Assembly: GCF_025837155.1 (NCBI RefSeq)
Contig: NZ_CP107549.1
Location: forward strand, 1,364,001-1,428,000
Direction of reading: 5' to 3'
DNA from: Pseudomonas sp. Z8(2022)
Lineage (GTDB): Bacteria > Pseudomonadota > Gammaproteobacteria > Pseudomonadales > Pseudomonadaceae
DNA: 64,000 nt
Part shown: positions 1 to 8,507 of the stretch, one piece after another
Position numbering within the stretch: position 1 is the first letter of the stretch
How the letters are laid out: the number at the start of each line of letters is the position of its first letter
Notes under the pieces: generated by a model
The model's input: only the letters and a program-made list of their open reading frames with translations
Databases searched by the model: none
What the model was told of the DNA's origin: nothing
Made by a program: the position numbers and the translations under genes

Positions 1-25
1 TTTCATGCGGTGAAAGATCGCACCG

Positions 26-1369
26 TCATGGTGCCTGCTCGGCAATCTGCAGAGGCAGCAGCGGCTGCTCCGTCTCCGCCAATGTGCGATTGATGCGCGT
101 GATGAAATCGTTGATCTCCTCGCGATCACGTCGTTCGCTCAGATGGCGTTCGGCAGTGTCTCGCACGCTGCGTGCATGGCGCAGAAGGTCGGCGCGTTGC
201 CGGCTGCTGGCAGGGCGGTGCAGCAGGTTCTTGAAGGCCTGCAGCAGGCTGGCCAGTACACAGACATCGGCGGCGCCATAGGTGCGTATCGGACCCAGCA
301 GTTGCAGCAGCAGCTGGTCCAGCGAAAGCTCCTGGTAGCACAGCCGCGGCGGCCCGTCGGGCTGGCTGGCGAAGTCGCGTTCGGCCAGCGCCAGGCGCCG
401 GCTCAACAGCACGCTGAGCAGGTCCACGGCCTTGATTGCCGTGCCCGGATCGTTGATGCCGGGGCTCAGGGCCTTCACGGCGATCTCCGACATCTGCCGG
501 CAGCCGAAGAAGTAATGGCTGCTGGCGTACTCCTCGATGAAGAAATCGAAGCAGTCGAGCAACTGCTGGCACACGCCGTCATCCAGCTGGCGTTCCAGGC
601 GAAACAGCGGATGGCCCTCGCTGACGAAGAAGCCGCGGTGGGCCAATACCGTCATCCGTACCTGATGACGTTGTAGCAGCGCGTTGACCTCCTTGACGTT
701 GAGTTCCTTGAAGTAGCCGTTGCGCCGCGCATGCACGGTGACCCAGGCGCTGTCGTCCGGCCATTGCGTCCGGGCGGCGCGCGCAGCCGGGCCGTTCATG
801 CAGACGTCGAGTTTTTCCAGGCTGGCGTTGTAGAGGTTGCCGAGAATGTGCTCGACCTGAATCGACTGCGAAATCGAGCGGATGAAGTGCACGAACAGGC
901 CAAGGCAGACGATGCCCAAGGCCAGGGTTATGAGTACGCCGAAGCTGGGGATCCGCTCATCATTGCCCTGCTCGATGGTGGTGATCAGCAGCAGGGCGTA
1001 GAGGATGGTACCGAGGTAGAAACCCAGGGTTTTCTGATGCCCCTTGCTGCTGATCAGGCCGGGAATCACCCGTGGTGACAGCGACGCTGCGGCGTTGTTG
1101 AGCACCACCATGACCATCGAGAAACTGAACACCATCAGTGACAGGATGCCCGCTACCAGCGTGCCGAGGATCAGCCTGGCATTGTCAGCATTGCTGACCA
1201 GGCCAAGATCGAACTGTTTCTTGAGCGCCAACATCCATGGCTGGTACTCGGCCACCATGGTCAGCAGGCATAGCACGAAGAAGCCGGTGGCGATCAGCGT
1301 CGGATAGAACGCCAGGCTGTGGAGAATGCGCTGGTAGGCGCGAAAGAGGATGTTGCTGGGTGCGGCCAT
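26..1369 (-). CDS. DUF2254 family membrane protein
   Basis: Predicted inner-membrane protein of unknown function. The N-terminal third holds about four hydrophobic helices (roughly residues 20-40, 65-90, 115-135 and 143-165). The rest is soluble and carries the motif SPGINDPGTA, which I associate with DUF2254 proteins. I place the start at the ATG giving MAAPSN, with a weak GACGGA 7 bases before it. A GTG 33 bases further upstream (to position 1402) is open but has no visible ribosome binding site. Family is fairly sure; function is unknown. The gene stands alone, ending 84 bases from phhC. Confidence 0.8.
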   Translation of the reverse strand: MAAPSNILFRAYQRILHSLAFYPTLIATGFFVLCLLTMVAEYQPWMLALKKQFDLGLVSNADNARLILGTLVAGILSLMVFSFSMVMVVLNNAAASLSPRVIPGLISSKGHQKTLGFYLGTILYALLLITTIEQGNDERIPSFGVLITLALGIVCLGLFVHFIRSISQSIQVEHILGNLYNASLEKLDVCMNGPAARAARTQWPDDSAWVTVHARRNGYFKELNVKEVNALLQRHQVRMTVLAHRGFFVSEGHPLFRLERQLDDGVCQQLLDCFDFFIEEYASSHYFFGCRQMSEIAVKALSPGINDPGTAIKAVDLLSVLLSRRLALAERDFASQPDGPPRLCYQELSLDQLLLQLLGPIRTYGAADVCVLASLLQAFKNLLHRPASSRQRADLLRHARSVRDTAERHLSERRDREEINDFITRINRTLAETEQPLLPLQIAEQAP

Positions 1370-1453
1370 TGGCGAATCCGTCGTGAATGGCGATGACCGC
1401 ACTATAGCCGTTAAGGGGCAGGCGGCAGCTCTAGAGACTGCCGCCTGCCTGCC

Positions 1454-2653
1454 TCAGTTCACGCAGACTCGGGCAATGGCGGCTGCCAGTTGGTCAAGTC
1501 GCTTGCCATCCAGCCCGGCGACGTTGGCGCGGCCGCTGCCCACCATGTACACGCTGAACTCCTCGCGCAGGCGTTGTACCTGCAGCGGCGACAAGCCGGT
1601 GTAGGAGAACATGCCGCGCTGTTCGGCAATATGCGCGAAACGCTCGCTCAAACCGTGTGGCGCAAGCGCTTGGACCAGGCCGCGGCGCAGGCTGGCCACG
1701 CGCTGGCGCATACCTTCCAGCTCGTCCAGCCAGAGGCCCTTCAGTTCGTCGTCGCCGAGTATCTGCGCTACCACCGCCGCGCCATGGGAGGGCGGCGTCG
1801 ACCACAGGTTACGGGCGATGGAGGCCAGCTGGCTGCGGATGTCGATGAGTTTCTCGGCGTTGCCGGCGCAGACGATCAGGGCCCCGGTGCGCTCGCGATA
1901 CAGGCCGAAGTTCTTCGAGCAGGAACTGGTGATCAGCAGCTCCGGCAGCTCGGTGGCGAACAGACGCACGGCCCAGGCGTCCTCCTCCAGCCCGTCGCCA
2001 AAGCCCTGATAGGCGAAGTCGATCAGCGGCAGCAGTTCGCGTGCCTTGACCACTTCCAGTACGCGCTTGAAGTCGCGCGGTGTCAGGTCGAACCCGGTGG
2101 GGTTGTGGCAACAGGCATGCAGCAGCACCACGTCGCCTTTGGGCAGGTGGGTGAGGGCGGCGATCATGGCCTCCACGTCGAGGCGGTTGTCGGCGCCGAC
2201 GTACGGATAGTGGCCGACCCTGAGCCCGGCTTCGGCGAACAGGGTTTCATGGATCGGCCAGGTCGGATCGCTCAGCCAGATGCCGCGTCCGGGCAGGCAG
2301 TGACGGATGAAATCACCCGCCAGGCGCAGCGCACCGGTACCGCCGGGCGTCTGCGTGGCGCCGGCGCGCCGTTCGGTGAGCAACGGTGAGTTCGCACCGA
2401 GTACCAGCTGGCTCAGGAGCGCGCCGAACGCCGCGTCGCCGTGGCCACCGACATAGGTCTTGGTCTGCTCGAGGTCGATCAGGCGCTGCTCGGCCAGCTT
2501 CACCGCGCGGGGAACCGGCGTCAGGCCCTGGGCGTCCTTGTACACGCCGACGCCAAGGTCCAGGCGCGCCGGGTTGGTGTCCAGCCGATAGGCTTCCATC
2601 AGGCTGAGGATGGGGTCGCCCGGCACGCGGGCGACCTGGGCAAAGTGGCTCAC
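1454..2653 (-). CDS. phhC: Aromatic amino acid aminotransferase PhhC
   Basis: PLP-dependent class I aminotransferase of 399 aa that transaminates tyrosine and phenylalanine with 2-oxoglutarate, the step after phenylalanine hydroxylation. It shows the family N-terminus ([13 protein letters not shown]), LGVGVYKD, the HNPTG motif and the PLP lysine in [13 protein letters not shown]. The start is a GTG overlapping the phhB stop by 4 bases, so the two are translationally coupled; a longer frame open upstream only reads through phhB. Last gene of the phhA-phhB-phhC operon, presumably activated by the divergent PhhR. Confidence 0.93.
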   Translation of the reverse strand: MSHFAQVARVPGDPILSLMEAYRLDTNPARLDLGVGVYKDAQGLTPVPRAVKLAEQRLIDLEQTKTYVGGHGDAAFGALLSQLVLGANSPLLTERRAGATQTPGGTGALRLAGDFIRHCLPGRGIWLSDPTWPIHETLFAEAGLRVGHYPYVGADNRLDVEAMIAALTHLPKGDVVLLHACCHNPTGFDLTPRDFKRVLEVVKARELLPLIDFAYQGFGDGLEEDAWAVRLFATELPELLITSSCSKNFGLYRERTGALIVCAGNAEKLIDIRSQLASIARNLWSTPPSHGAAVVAQILGDDELKGLWLDELEGMRQRVASLRRGLVQALAPHGLSERFAHIAEQRGMFSYTGLSPLQVQRLREEFSVYMVGSGRANVAGLDGKRLDQLAAAIARVCVN

Positions 2654-3003
2654 TTGCGGCCCTCTGCGCTGGCGGCCAGCACATCGGTACGTGCGGCCAT
2701 GATGAAGTCGTTGCGGTGCAGGCCGCGCATCTCGTGGCTCCACCAGGTGACGGTGACCTTGCCCCATTCGGTGAGCAGGGCCGGATGGTGGCCCACTTCC
2801 TCGGCGATGGCGCCAACGGCATTGGTAAAGGCCAGGGCATGGCGGAAGTTCCTGAACAGGTACACGCGCTCCAGCTCCATATGGTCGCCACGCACCTCGA
2901 TGTTCCAGTCGGGGATCTCGCGGATCAGCTCGGCCAGTTCTTCATCGGACACTTTCGGCGCATCGGCGCGGCAGGCTTCGCATTGGGCTTGGGCAAGACT
3001 CAT
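2650..3003 (-). CDS. phhB: Pterin-4a-carbinolamine dehydratase PhhB
   Basis: Recycles the 4a-hydroxytetrahydrobiopterin formed by phenylalanine hydroxylase and so supports PhhA turnover. The 117-aa protein has the single-domain PCD layout, with the conserved segment around [17 protein letters not shown]. The start ATG ([10 protein letters not shown]) has AGGAGA five bases upstream; the longer open frame to 3102 runs through a REP-like palindrome and is rejected. It overlaps phhC by 4 bases and follows phhA after a 153-base gap containing the REP element, which may lower phhBC expression relative to phhA. Confidence 0.94.
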   Translation of the reverse strand: MSLAQAQCEACRADAPKVSDEELAELIREIPDWNIEVRGDHMELERVYLFRNFRHALAFTNAVGAIAEEVGHHPALLTEWGKVTVTWWSHEMRGLHRNDFIMAARTDVLAASAEGRK

Positions 3004-3021
3004 GGGGTTCTCCTGGGTTTT

Positions 3022-3081
3022 GTAGCCCGGATGAAATCCGGGGCCATGTCTGAGGGCCATCCCGGATTTCATCCGGGCTAC
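3022..3081. repeat. REP-like inverted repeat, family A
   Basis: GTAGCCCGGATGAAATCC and its inverted copy face each other across about 17 bases, forming a long imperfect palindrome between phhA and phhB. Three relatives occur in this window at 37702, 44539 and 46016, always between or at the end of genes. This is typical of Pseudomonas REP doublets. Confidence 0.85.
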
Positions 3082-3156
3082 TCGCTGGTGTATGGCCGCC
3101 ACGCTCAGGGCGAATCGAGAGGATAGCGGCGACCATGTAGAAAAGGACGTTACGCT

Positions 3157-3942
3157 CTACGCGGCTTTCGGCGGAAATTTCGGCGCGTGCAGGCCGAGCG
3201 CCATGGCCTGATGCACCAGCGCCATGATGTCCTCCTGAGCCAGCTCGAACAGGCGCTTGAGCTCGGGCAGGACGAAGTACACCGGTTGCAGGATGTCGAT
3301 GCGGTACGGCGTGCGCATCGCTTCCAGCGCATCGAAGGGCTGGTGCTCGGGTGCTTCGGACAGGGCGTAGAGGGTTTCCTTCGGCGAGGAGAGAATGCCG
3401 CCACCATAGATGCGCCGGCCCAGCGGGGTGTCAAGCAGGCCGAACTCGATGGTCAGCCAGTACAGCCGCGCCAGGTAGACGCGCTGTTCCTTCGTGGCCT
3501 TGAGGCCGAGCTTGCCGTAGGTGTGGGTGAATTCGGCGAACCAGGGGTTGGCCAGCAACGGGCAGTGGCCGAAGATCTCGTGGAAGATGTCCGGCTCCTG
3601 CAGGTAGTCCAGCTCCTCGGGCGTGCGGATGAAGGTGGCAACGGGAAACTGCTTGCTGGCCAGCAGCTCGAAGAATGTCTGGAAGGGGATCAGCGCCGGC
3701 ACCCGTGCTACGCGCCAGCCTGTGGTGGATTCGAGCACACGGTTGATCTCGCCGAGCTGCGGAATGCGCTCTATGGGCAGGCCGAGTTGCTCGATACCGT
3801 CCAGGTATTCCTGGCAGGCGCGGTTCTGGATCACTTCCAGCTGGCGGGTGATCAGGGTATTCCACACCTGATGCTCGCTTTCCGGGTAATGGATAAAGCC
3901 ACTGTCGTCCGGTTCCCGGGCCAGGTACTGCGTACTCTTCAT
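3157..3942 (-). CDS. phhA: Phenylalanine 4-monooxygenase PhhA
   Basis: Iron- and tetrahydropterin-dependent hydroxylase converting phenylalanine to tyrosine. At 261 aa it is the short bacterial form without the regulatory domain of animal enzymes. Iron ligands are visible: both histidines in DIFHEIFGHCPLL and the glutamate in LYWLTIEFGLL. The ATG giving MKSTQYLAREPDD has GGAGG 7 bases upstream; upstream in-frame extension to 4023 is not supported. First gene of phhABC, divergent from phhR across about 250 bases. Confidence 0.96.
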   Translation of the reverse strand: MKSTQYLAREPDDSGFIHYPESEHQVWNTLITRQLEVIQNRACQEYLDGIEQLGLPIERIPQLGEINRVLESTTGWRVARVPALIPFQTFFELLASKQFPVATFIRTPEELDYLQEPDIFHEIFGHCPLLANPWFAEFTHTYGKLGLKATKEQRVYLARLYWLTIEFGLLDTPLGRRIYGGGILSSPKETLYALSEAPEHQPFDALEAMRTPYRIDILQPVYFVLPELKRLFELAQEDIMALVHQAMALGLHAPKFPPKAA

Positions 3943-4053
3943 CGCTGCCTCCTTCAGGGGGCTGTTGTTCTTGTCCTGACCCCAGCATGCCGCTGATTGC
4001 TCGGGTTGAAACGGTGCCGGCAAAGCGCACAGCCCAGGCTTGCGCTCGGAAAC

Positions 4054-4071
4054 TGTAAAATTTTGATTACG
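4054..4071. promoter_or_regulatory. Candidate PhhR/TyrR box
   Basis: TGTAAA followed by six bases and ATTACG resembles the TyrR-family operator TGTAAA-N6-TTTACA, with the right half degenerate. It lies in the phhA-phhR divergent intergenic region about 110 bases upstream of phhA, where an activator site is expected. Assigned by motif resemblance only. Confidence 0.4.
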
Positions 4072-4194
4072 ATATTGCCGGTATGGCGATCTGTCGGCTT
4101 GCTGATGCGCTTTGGTGTCACATATTCTTGACGAAAATTATGCGCCATCGTCGAGTTCTGCGACCCGGCGGCTACAACAACAAGAGCCTTCGCC

Positions 4195-5748
4195 ATGCGT
4201 ATCAAGGTCCACTGCCAGAACCGAGTTGGCATCCTGCGTGACATCCTCAACCTGCTGGTCGACTACGGCATCAACGTCGCCCGTGGCGAAGTGGGGGGCG
4301 AGCAGGGCAACGCCATCTACCTGCACTGTCCGAATCTGATCAATCTGCAATTCCAGTCGCTAAGGCCGAAGTTCGAGGCCATTGCCGGCGTATTCGGCGT
4401 CAAGCGTGTGGGGCTGATGCCCAGCGAGCGTCGTCATCTGGAACTCAATGCGTTGCTCGGTGCGCTGGATTTCCCGGTACTGTCGATCGACATGGGCGGC
4501 AGCATCGTCGCCGCCAACCGCAGCGCTGCACAGCTGCTCGGAGTGCGTGTGGACGAGGTGCCGGGCATGGCATTGTCGCGCTACGCCGAGGATTTCGACC
4601 TGCCCGAGCTGGTACGCGCCAACAAGACGCGGATCAACGGCCTGCGGGTGAAGATCAAGGGCGACGTGTTTCTCGCCGATATCGCGCCGCTGCAGAACGA
4701 GCACGACGACAGCGAGGCGCTGGCCGGCGCCGTGCTGACCCTGCATCGCGCCGACCGCGTGGGTGAGCGCATCTACCATGTGCGCAAGCAGGAGCTGCGC
4801 GGCTTCGACTCGATCTTCCAGAGCTCGAGGGTGATGGCGGCGGTGGTCAGGGAAGCGCGGCGCATGGCGCCACTGGATGCGCCGCTGCTGATCGAGGGTG
4901 AAACCGGCACCGGCAAGGAGTTGCTGGCACGTGCCTGCCACCTGGCCAGCCCGCGTGGGCAGTCACCGTTCATGGCCCTCAACTGCGCCGGCCTGCCCGA
5001 GTCCATGGCCGAAACCGAGCTGTTCGGTTACGGCCCCGGCGCCTTCGAAGGGGCGCGCCCGGAAGGCAAGCTCGGCCTGCTGGAGCTGACCGCCGGCGGC
5101 ACGCTGTTTCTCGATGGTGTCGGCGAGATGAGCCCGCGCCTGCAGGCCAAACTGCTGCGCTTTCTGCAGGACGGCTGCTTCCGCCGTGTCGGCAGCGATG
5201 AGGAGGTGTACCTGGACGTGCGGGTGATCTGCGCCACCCAGGTCGATCTGTCCGAGCTCTGCGCCCGCGGCGAGTTTCGTCAGGACCTGTATCACCGTCT
5301 CAACGTGCTCAGCCTGCATATTCCGCCACTGCGCGAGTGTCTCGACGGGCTGGAGACACTGGTCGAGCACTTTCTCGACTCGGCCAGCCGGCAGATCGGC
5401 TGTGCGCTGCCGAAGCTGGCGCCACAGGCCTTCGAGCGCATGGCCCGCTACCACTGGCCGGGCAACGTGCGGCAGCTGGAGAACGTGCTGTTCCAGGCGG
5501 TTTCGCTGTGCGACGGCGGCACGGTGAAGGCCGAGCATATACGCCTGCCAGACTACGGTGCGCCGCAGCCGTTGGGCGAGTTTTCGGTAGAAGGCAGTCT
5601 CGACGATATCCTCGGGCGCTTCGAGAAGGCGGTGCTGGAGCGGCTGTTTCGCGATCACCCGAGCAGTCGCCAGCTGGGCAAGCGGCTCGGTGTTTCCCAC
5701 ACCACCATCGCCAACAAGCTGCGACAGCACGGCCTGGGCAAGGAGTAG
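4195..5748 (+). CDS. phhR: Transcriptional regulator PhhR (TyrR family)
   Basis: Regulator of aromatic amino acid catabolism, 517 aa. Domains in order: ACT (about residues 1-72, MRIKVHCQNRVGILRDIL), PAS (about 78-190), AAA+ (about 205-430, Walker A GETGTGKE, Walker B-like TLFLDGVGEM) and a C-terminal Fis-like helix-turn-helix (SRQLGKRLGVSHTTIANKL). The GAFTGA loop that contacts sigma-54 reads GAFEGA, so this may act with sigma-70 as E. coli TyrR does; my memory is that Pseudomonas PhhR shares this. It is divergent from phhABC, its known target, and ends 4 bases from the convergent deaminase gene. Confidence 0.94.
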   Translation: MRIKVHCQNRVGILRDILNLLVDYGINVARGEVGGEQGNAIYLHCPNLINLQFQSLRPKFEAIAGVFGVKRVGLMPSERRHLELNALLGALDFPVLSIDMGGSIVAANRSAAQLLGVRVDEVPGMALSRYAEDFDLPELVRANKTRINGLRVKIKGDVFLADIAPLQNEHDDSEALAGAVLTLHRADRVGERIYHVRKQELRGFDSIFQSSRVMAAVVREARRMAPLDAPLLIEGETGTGKELLARACHLASPRGQSPFMALNCAGLPESMAETELFGYGPGAFEGARPEGKLGLLELTAGGTLFLDGVGEMSPRLQAKLLRFLQDGCFRRVGSDEEVYLDVRVICATQVDLSELCARGEFRQDLYHRLNVLSLHIPPLRECLDGLETLVEHFLDSASRQIGCALPKLAPQAFERMARYHWPGNVRQLENVLFQAVSLCDGGTVKAEHIRLPDYGAPQPLGEFSVEGSLDDILGRFEKAVLERLFRDHPSSRQLGKRLGVSHTTIANKLRQHGLGKE

Positions 5749-5752
5749 GTCC

Positions 5753-6307
5753 TCAGCGGCCTCCGCGCCAGGCCGCGACCACGCGCTCGCGCATGGTCCT
5801 GCGATCCTGCAGGCGGTCGATCATCCGCTCGGCCAGGTCGAGCCAGTAGGTATCGGCCTCGGCCTGCACCACGGTAAGGCCCGAAGCCAGATTGGCCCAG
5901 GCCGCTGGCAGGCGGCCGTGACGCAGAGCGAAGCCGCCGTCGCGGTCGCGTGCCAGATAGCGTACGCGGGTGATGCCGGCCAGCAGGATTCGGCCGTAGC
6001 ACATCAGGCAGGGTTCGAGGCTGACGTAGAGCGTCAGACCGCGACGGTCGACCTGTGCATGCCCGGTTTCGAGCTGATCGAGCACCTGCATCTCGGCGTG
6101 GGCGGCGCTGGCGTAGGTCGAGGCGAACACCTGGTTGCGCCCGCTGCACAGTAACTCGCCCGCCTCATCCACCAGCAGGGCGCCGACTGCGTAACAGCCG
6201 TCCTCTATTGCCAGCAGGGCCTGCTCGCAGCACAGCCTGGCCCAGGTGTCATCGGCATGAGTGCTGGCGGGCGCCTGCTGCAACAGGGCCAGATGCTCGG
6301 GGGTCAT
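5753..6307 (-). CDS. Cytidine/deoxycytidylate-type zinc deaminase
   Basis: Member of the CMP/dCMP deaminase fold (184 aa). Zinc-binding and catalytic residues are visible as HAEMQ and PCLMCYGRI, separated by about 30 residues. The arrangement resembles guanine deaminases and tRNA adenosine deaminases, but substrate cannot be told from the sequence. It converges on phhR with only 4 bases between stop codons. The C-terminal 50 residues, rich in Arg and Leu, extend past the core fold. Confidence 0.82.
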   Translation of the reverse strand: MTPEHLALLQQAPASTHADDTWARLCCEQALLAIEDGCYAVGALLVDEAGELLCSGRNQVFASTYASAAHAEMQVLDQLETGHAQVDRRGLTLYVSLEPCLMCYGRILLAGITRVRYLARDRDGGFALRHGRLPAAWANLASGLTVVQAEADTYWLDLAERMIDRLQDRRTMRERVVAAWRGGR

Positions 6308-6515
6308 GGCGTCTCCGGGGCCGTGAATGTCGCCGGAGGATTATGGCCCGCGCTGCGTGCGCTGCCCTACGACCTTGGTGCAATAGGCAGGTTGTGCAGG
6401 TGCAGCGACACTGGGCACGTCCCGATCATCCTGCGTGATATGGGTGCAAGCGTTTCCGCATTCCTCTCTGGGAATGCATTGAATGGGCGGGCGACCAATT
6501 GGTCGCCCTTTTTTT
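6308..6515 (+). ncRNA. Possible small RNA ending at an orphan terminator
   Basis: A strong intrinsic terminator for plus-strand transcription ends at 6515, yet no plus-strand gene lies between the end of phhR (5748) and this point; the deaminase is on the other strand. The simplest reading is an uncharacterised small transcript starting somewhere in 6308-6450. I could not identify its promoter, so the start is only the limit of the interval. Read-through from phhR would be antisense to the deaminase. Confidence 0.3.
6489..6515 (+). terminator. Intrinsic terminator (orphan)
   Basis: GGGCGACCAA pairs perfectly with TTGGTCGCCC, followed by seven T residues. The minus-strand side has no T tract, so it acts on plus-strand transcripts. 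Confidence 0.85.
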
Positions 6516-6541
6516 GTCTCCCGATTTCTCGCCGGGCCGCC

Positions 6542-7429
6542 CTAGACGCCCTGATTCAGCCGGTCGATCAGCGCCCGCACGCTCCCTGGCAAGGCATCCA
6601 GCTCGCGCACCAGCATGCTGCGCTCGCGTACCGCCCAGGCTTCATCGAGCTGCAGTATCGCCAGCTGCATGGTACGGCTGTGGCGGCGTGCGGCCGACTC
6701 GGGGATGATGCCGATGCCGACGCCGCCCTCGATCATCCGGCAGATCGCCTCGAAGCTCGATACCTGGATACGCAGCGCCAGATTGCCGCCGAGCTTCTCC
6801 ACCTTTTCGCGCAGGAAGCTCAGCAGCGTGCTGCCTTCGTGCAGGCCGATGTGCTGGTAGGCGAGGGTATCGTGGAAACTCACCGACTGCCGTTGCGCCA
6901 GGGCGTGGCCCAGCGGTACCGCCAGCACCAGGCGGTCGGTGCTGAAATGCAGCGCCTGCAGGCCAGGCGCCTGCACCGGGCCGGCGATGATGCCCAGATC
7001 CGCCGCGCCATCCAGCACGCCACGGACGATGTCGCGGCTCAGGCGCTCCTGCAGGTCGACGGTGACGCCGGGGCGTTCGGCGAGAAAACCGGCCAGCACC
7101 TCGGGGAGAAATTCGGTGACTGCCGTGGTGTTGGCGAAGATGCGGATATGCCCGGCGGCATCGGTGCCGTACTCGGTGAACTCGCTTTTCAGGTAATCCA
7201 CCTGGCGCATGATCAGCCGCGCATGCTGCAGCAGGCGCTGGCCGGCCGGGGTCAGCTCGACACCACGGCTGTCCCGGTACAGCAGGCGGCTACCGAGCTG
7301 GTTTTCCAGTGCCTTGATCCGCGCACTGGCGGCGGCCGGCGAGAGAAACGCCTTGCGCGCGCCCTGAGTCAGACTGGGCGACTCGGCGATATGGATGAAC
7401 AGGCGCAGGTCGGGCAGATCGAAATGCAT
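6542..7429 (-). CDS. LysR regulator of the itaconate cluster (LysR-1)
   Basis: LysR-type regulator of 295 aa with an N-terminal winged helix (FLSPAAASARIKALENQLG) and a periplasmic-binding-protein-like effector domain. The start MHFDLPDLRLF has GAGGAA upstream; the frame open to 7513 reads through a REP-like repeat. Divergent from ich and the rest of the cluster, the position of the LysR gene beside the P. aeruginosa itaconate operon, so it probably senses itaconate or a CoA ester and activates ich onward. It is clearly related to LysR-2 at 16772 (both contain RIQV.SFEAICRMI). Confidence 0.88.
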   Translation of the reverse strand: MHFDLPDLRLFIHIAESPSLTQGARKAFLSPAAASARIKALENQLGSRLLYRDSRGVELTPAGQRLLQHARLIMRQVDYLKSEFTEYGTDAAGHIRIFANTTAVTEFLPEVLAGFLAERPGVTVDLQERLSRDIVRGVLDGAADLGIIAGPVQAPGLQALHFSTDRLVLAVPLGHALAQRQSVSFHDTLAYQHIGLHEGSTLLSFLREKVEKLGGNLALRIQVSSFEAICRMIEGGVGIGIIPESAARRHSRTMQLAILQLDEAWAVRERSMLVRELDALPGSVRALIDRLNQGV

Positions 7430-7446
7430 GGGGTTCCTCTGCTTCT

Positions 7447-7513
7447 GTGGGAGGGGCTTCAGCCGCGACGCCCTGGCTTCCTCAGAAAGCATCGCGGCTA
7501 AAGCCCCTCCCAC
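7447..7513. repeat. REP-like inverted repeat, family B
   Basis: GTGGGAGGGGCTTCAGCCGC at the left faces its near-complement at 7492-7513 across about 23 bases. The same family, centred on GTGGGAGGG(G)CTTT and GCCGCGA, recurs in part at 14198-14327 and 47608. Confidence 0.8.
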
Positions 7514-7523
7514 CTAGAAATAT

Positions 7524-7546
7524 GGCGTTCAGATTAACCGAACGCC
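7524..7546. promoter_or_regulatory. LysR-1 operator candidate, site 1
   Basis: GGCGTTC and GAACGCC form a perfect 7-9-7 inverted repeat containing the T-N11-A core typical of LysR sites. It lies between the divergent LysR-1 and ich genes. Confidence 0.6.
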
Positions 7547-7558
7547 GGTTTAAATAAA

Positions 7559-7576
7559 TGCAGATTCTCTGAACGC
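7559..7576. promoter_or_regulatory. LysR-1 operator candidate, site 2
   Basis: TGCAGATTCTCTGAACGC repeats most of site 1 (TTCAGATTAACCGAACGC) exactly 31 bases downstream, about three helical turns, as expected for a recognition site plus a weaker activation site near the ich promoter. Confidence 0.5.
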
Positions 7577-7592
7577 AGGACGCGTCGCATGC

Positions 7593-7619
7593 TCCAGCTC
7601 ACACAAGAACCGAGCTGGA
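7593..7619 (+). promoter_or_regulatory. Leader hairpin over the ich ribosome binding site
   Basis: TCCAGCTC and GAGCTGGA form an 8-bp stem with an 11-base loop. The only plausible ribosome binding sequence for ich (GGA at 7617-7619, nine bases before the ATG) lies in the 3' arm, so the hairpin could limit translation. Confidence 0.4.
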
Positions 7620-7628
7620 ACCTGCCCC

Positions 7629-8456
7629 ATGAGTGATTCTGCTTTTTCCGCCTGGATCGGTCGTAGCGAAGAAACCCACGACCAACTCAGCCGCAATCTG
7701 GTCAAGCGCATCGCTGCCACCTTTGGCGAAGCCACGCCTGCTCATGGCGAGGCGCTGCCGCCGCTGTGGCACTGGGCGTTCTTTCAGGAACCGGTCGCCG
7801 AGAGCGGTCTGGGCGCAGACGGCCATCCGGCGCGCGGTGGCTTTCTGCCGCCGGCCGACAACCGCAACCGCATGTGGGCCGGCGGTCGTGTCGAGTTCTT
7901 CCAGCCGCTGCGTGTGGGCGGCGAAGCCAGCCGGGTATCGACCATCAGGCACATCGAGGAAAAGCACGGCCGCACCGGCGCGCTGCTCTTCGTCACCGTT
8001 CAGCACGACTACCTGCAGGACGGCCAGCTGGCCATCCGCGAAGAACAGGACATCGTCTACCGCGAGCCGACGCCACCCAAGACCGGCAGTGGCGAGCCGC
8101 TGATCGCCGGCGACTGGCGCGAGGCCGTGACCCCGAGCAGCACCATGCTGTTCCGCTACAGCGCGGTGACCTTCAACGGCCATCGCATCCATTACGACTG
8201 GCCCTATGTCACCGACACCGAAGGCTACCCCGGCCTTGTGGTGCACGGCCCGCTGATGGCCACCCTGAACCTGGGCGCCTTCTGCCGCGCCAATCCGCAG
8301 GCGCGTCTGCGCCGCTTCGCCTTCCGTGGCCTGCGCCCGATGATCGCGCCGCAGCCGTTCGAGGTTGGCGGACGCATCAGCGGCGACGGGCAGGCCGAGC
8401 TCTGGGTCGGCAACGAGTCCGGCCTGGCACAGCGCGCCGAAGTGCAATTCGACTGA
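7629..8456 (+). CDS. ich: Itaconyl-CoA hydratase (MaoC-like)
   Basis: Double hot-dog hydratase of 275 aa expected to hydrate itaconyl-CoA (via mesaconyl-CoA) to (S)-citramalyl-CoA. The N-terminal half is a FAS1-like dehydratase domain; the C-terminal half holds the hydratase motif FNGHRIHYD around residue 183-191. Placement with a class III CoA-transferase and a citramalyl-CoA-lyase-like gene matches the Ict-Ich-Ccl itaconate pathway of P. aeruginosa. First gene of the operon, opposite LysR-1; its RBS is poor and lies in a hairpin. Mesaconyl-CoA hydratase in a different pathway is the main alternative. Confidence 0.85.
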   Translation: MSDSAFSAWIGRSEETHDQLSRNLVKRIAATFGEATPAHGEALPPLWHWAFFQEPVAESGLGADGHPARGGFLPPADNRNRMWAGGRVEFFQPLRVGGEASRVSTIRHIEEKHGRTGALLFVTVQHDYLQDGQLAIREEQDIVYREPTPPKTGSGEPLIAGDWREAVTPSSTMLFRYSAVTFNGHRIHYDWPYVTDTEGYPGLVVHGPLMATLNLGAFCRANPQARLRRFAFRGLRPMIAPQPFEVGGRISGDGQAELWVGNESGLAQRAEVQFD

Positions 8457-8507
8457 TTTCGTATGGCCTGGGGAACGAACCGGGCCATGACTTACCGAGG
8501 ACCTGTG

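Noticed and set aside
3943..4023. Longer PhhA start
   Set aside because: The ATG at 3942 has a strong GGAGG and matches the family N-terminus; the extension adds low-complexity residues.
4011..4050. Sigma-54 promoter for phhA
   Set aside because: A GG and GC pair is visible on the minus strand but the spacing is 11-12, not 10, and the flanks do not match TGGCAC-N5-TTGC.
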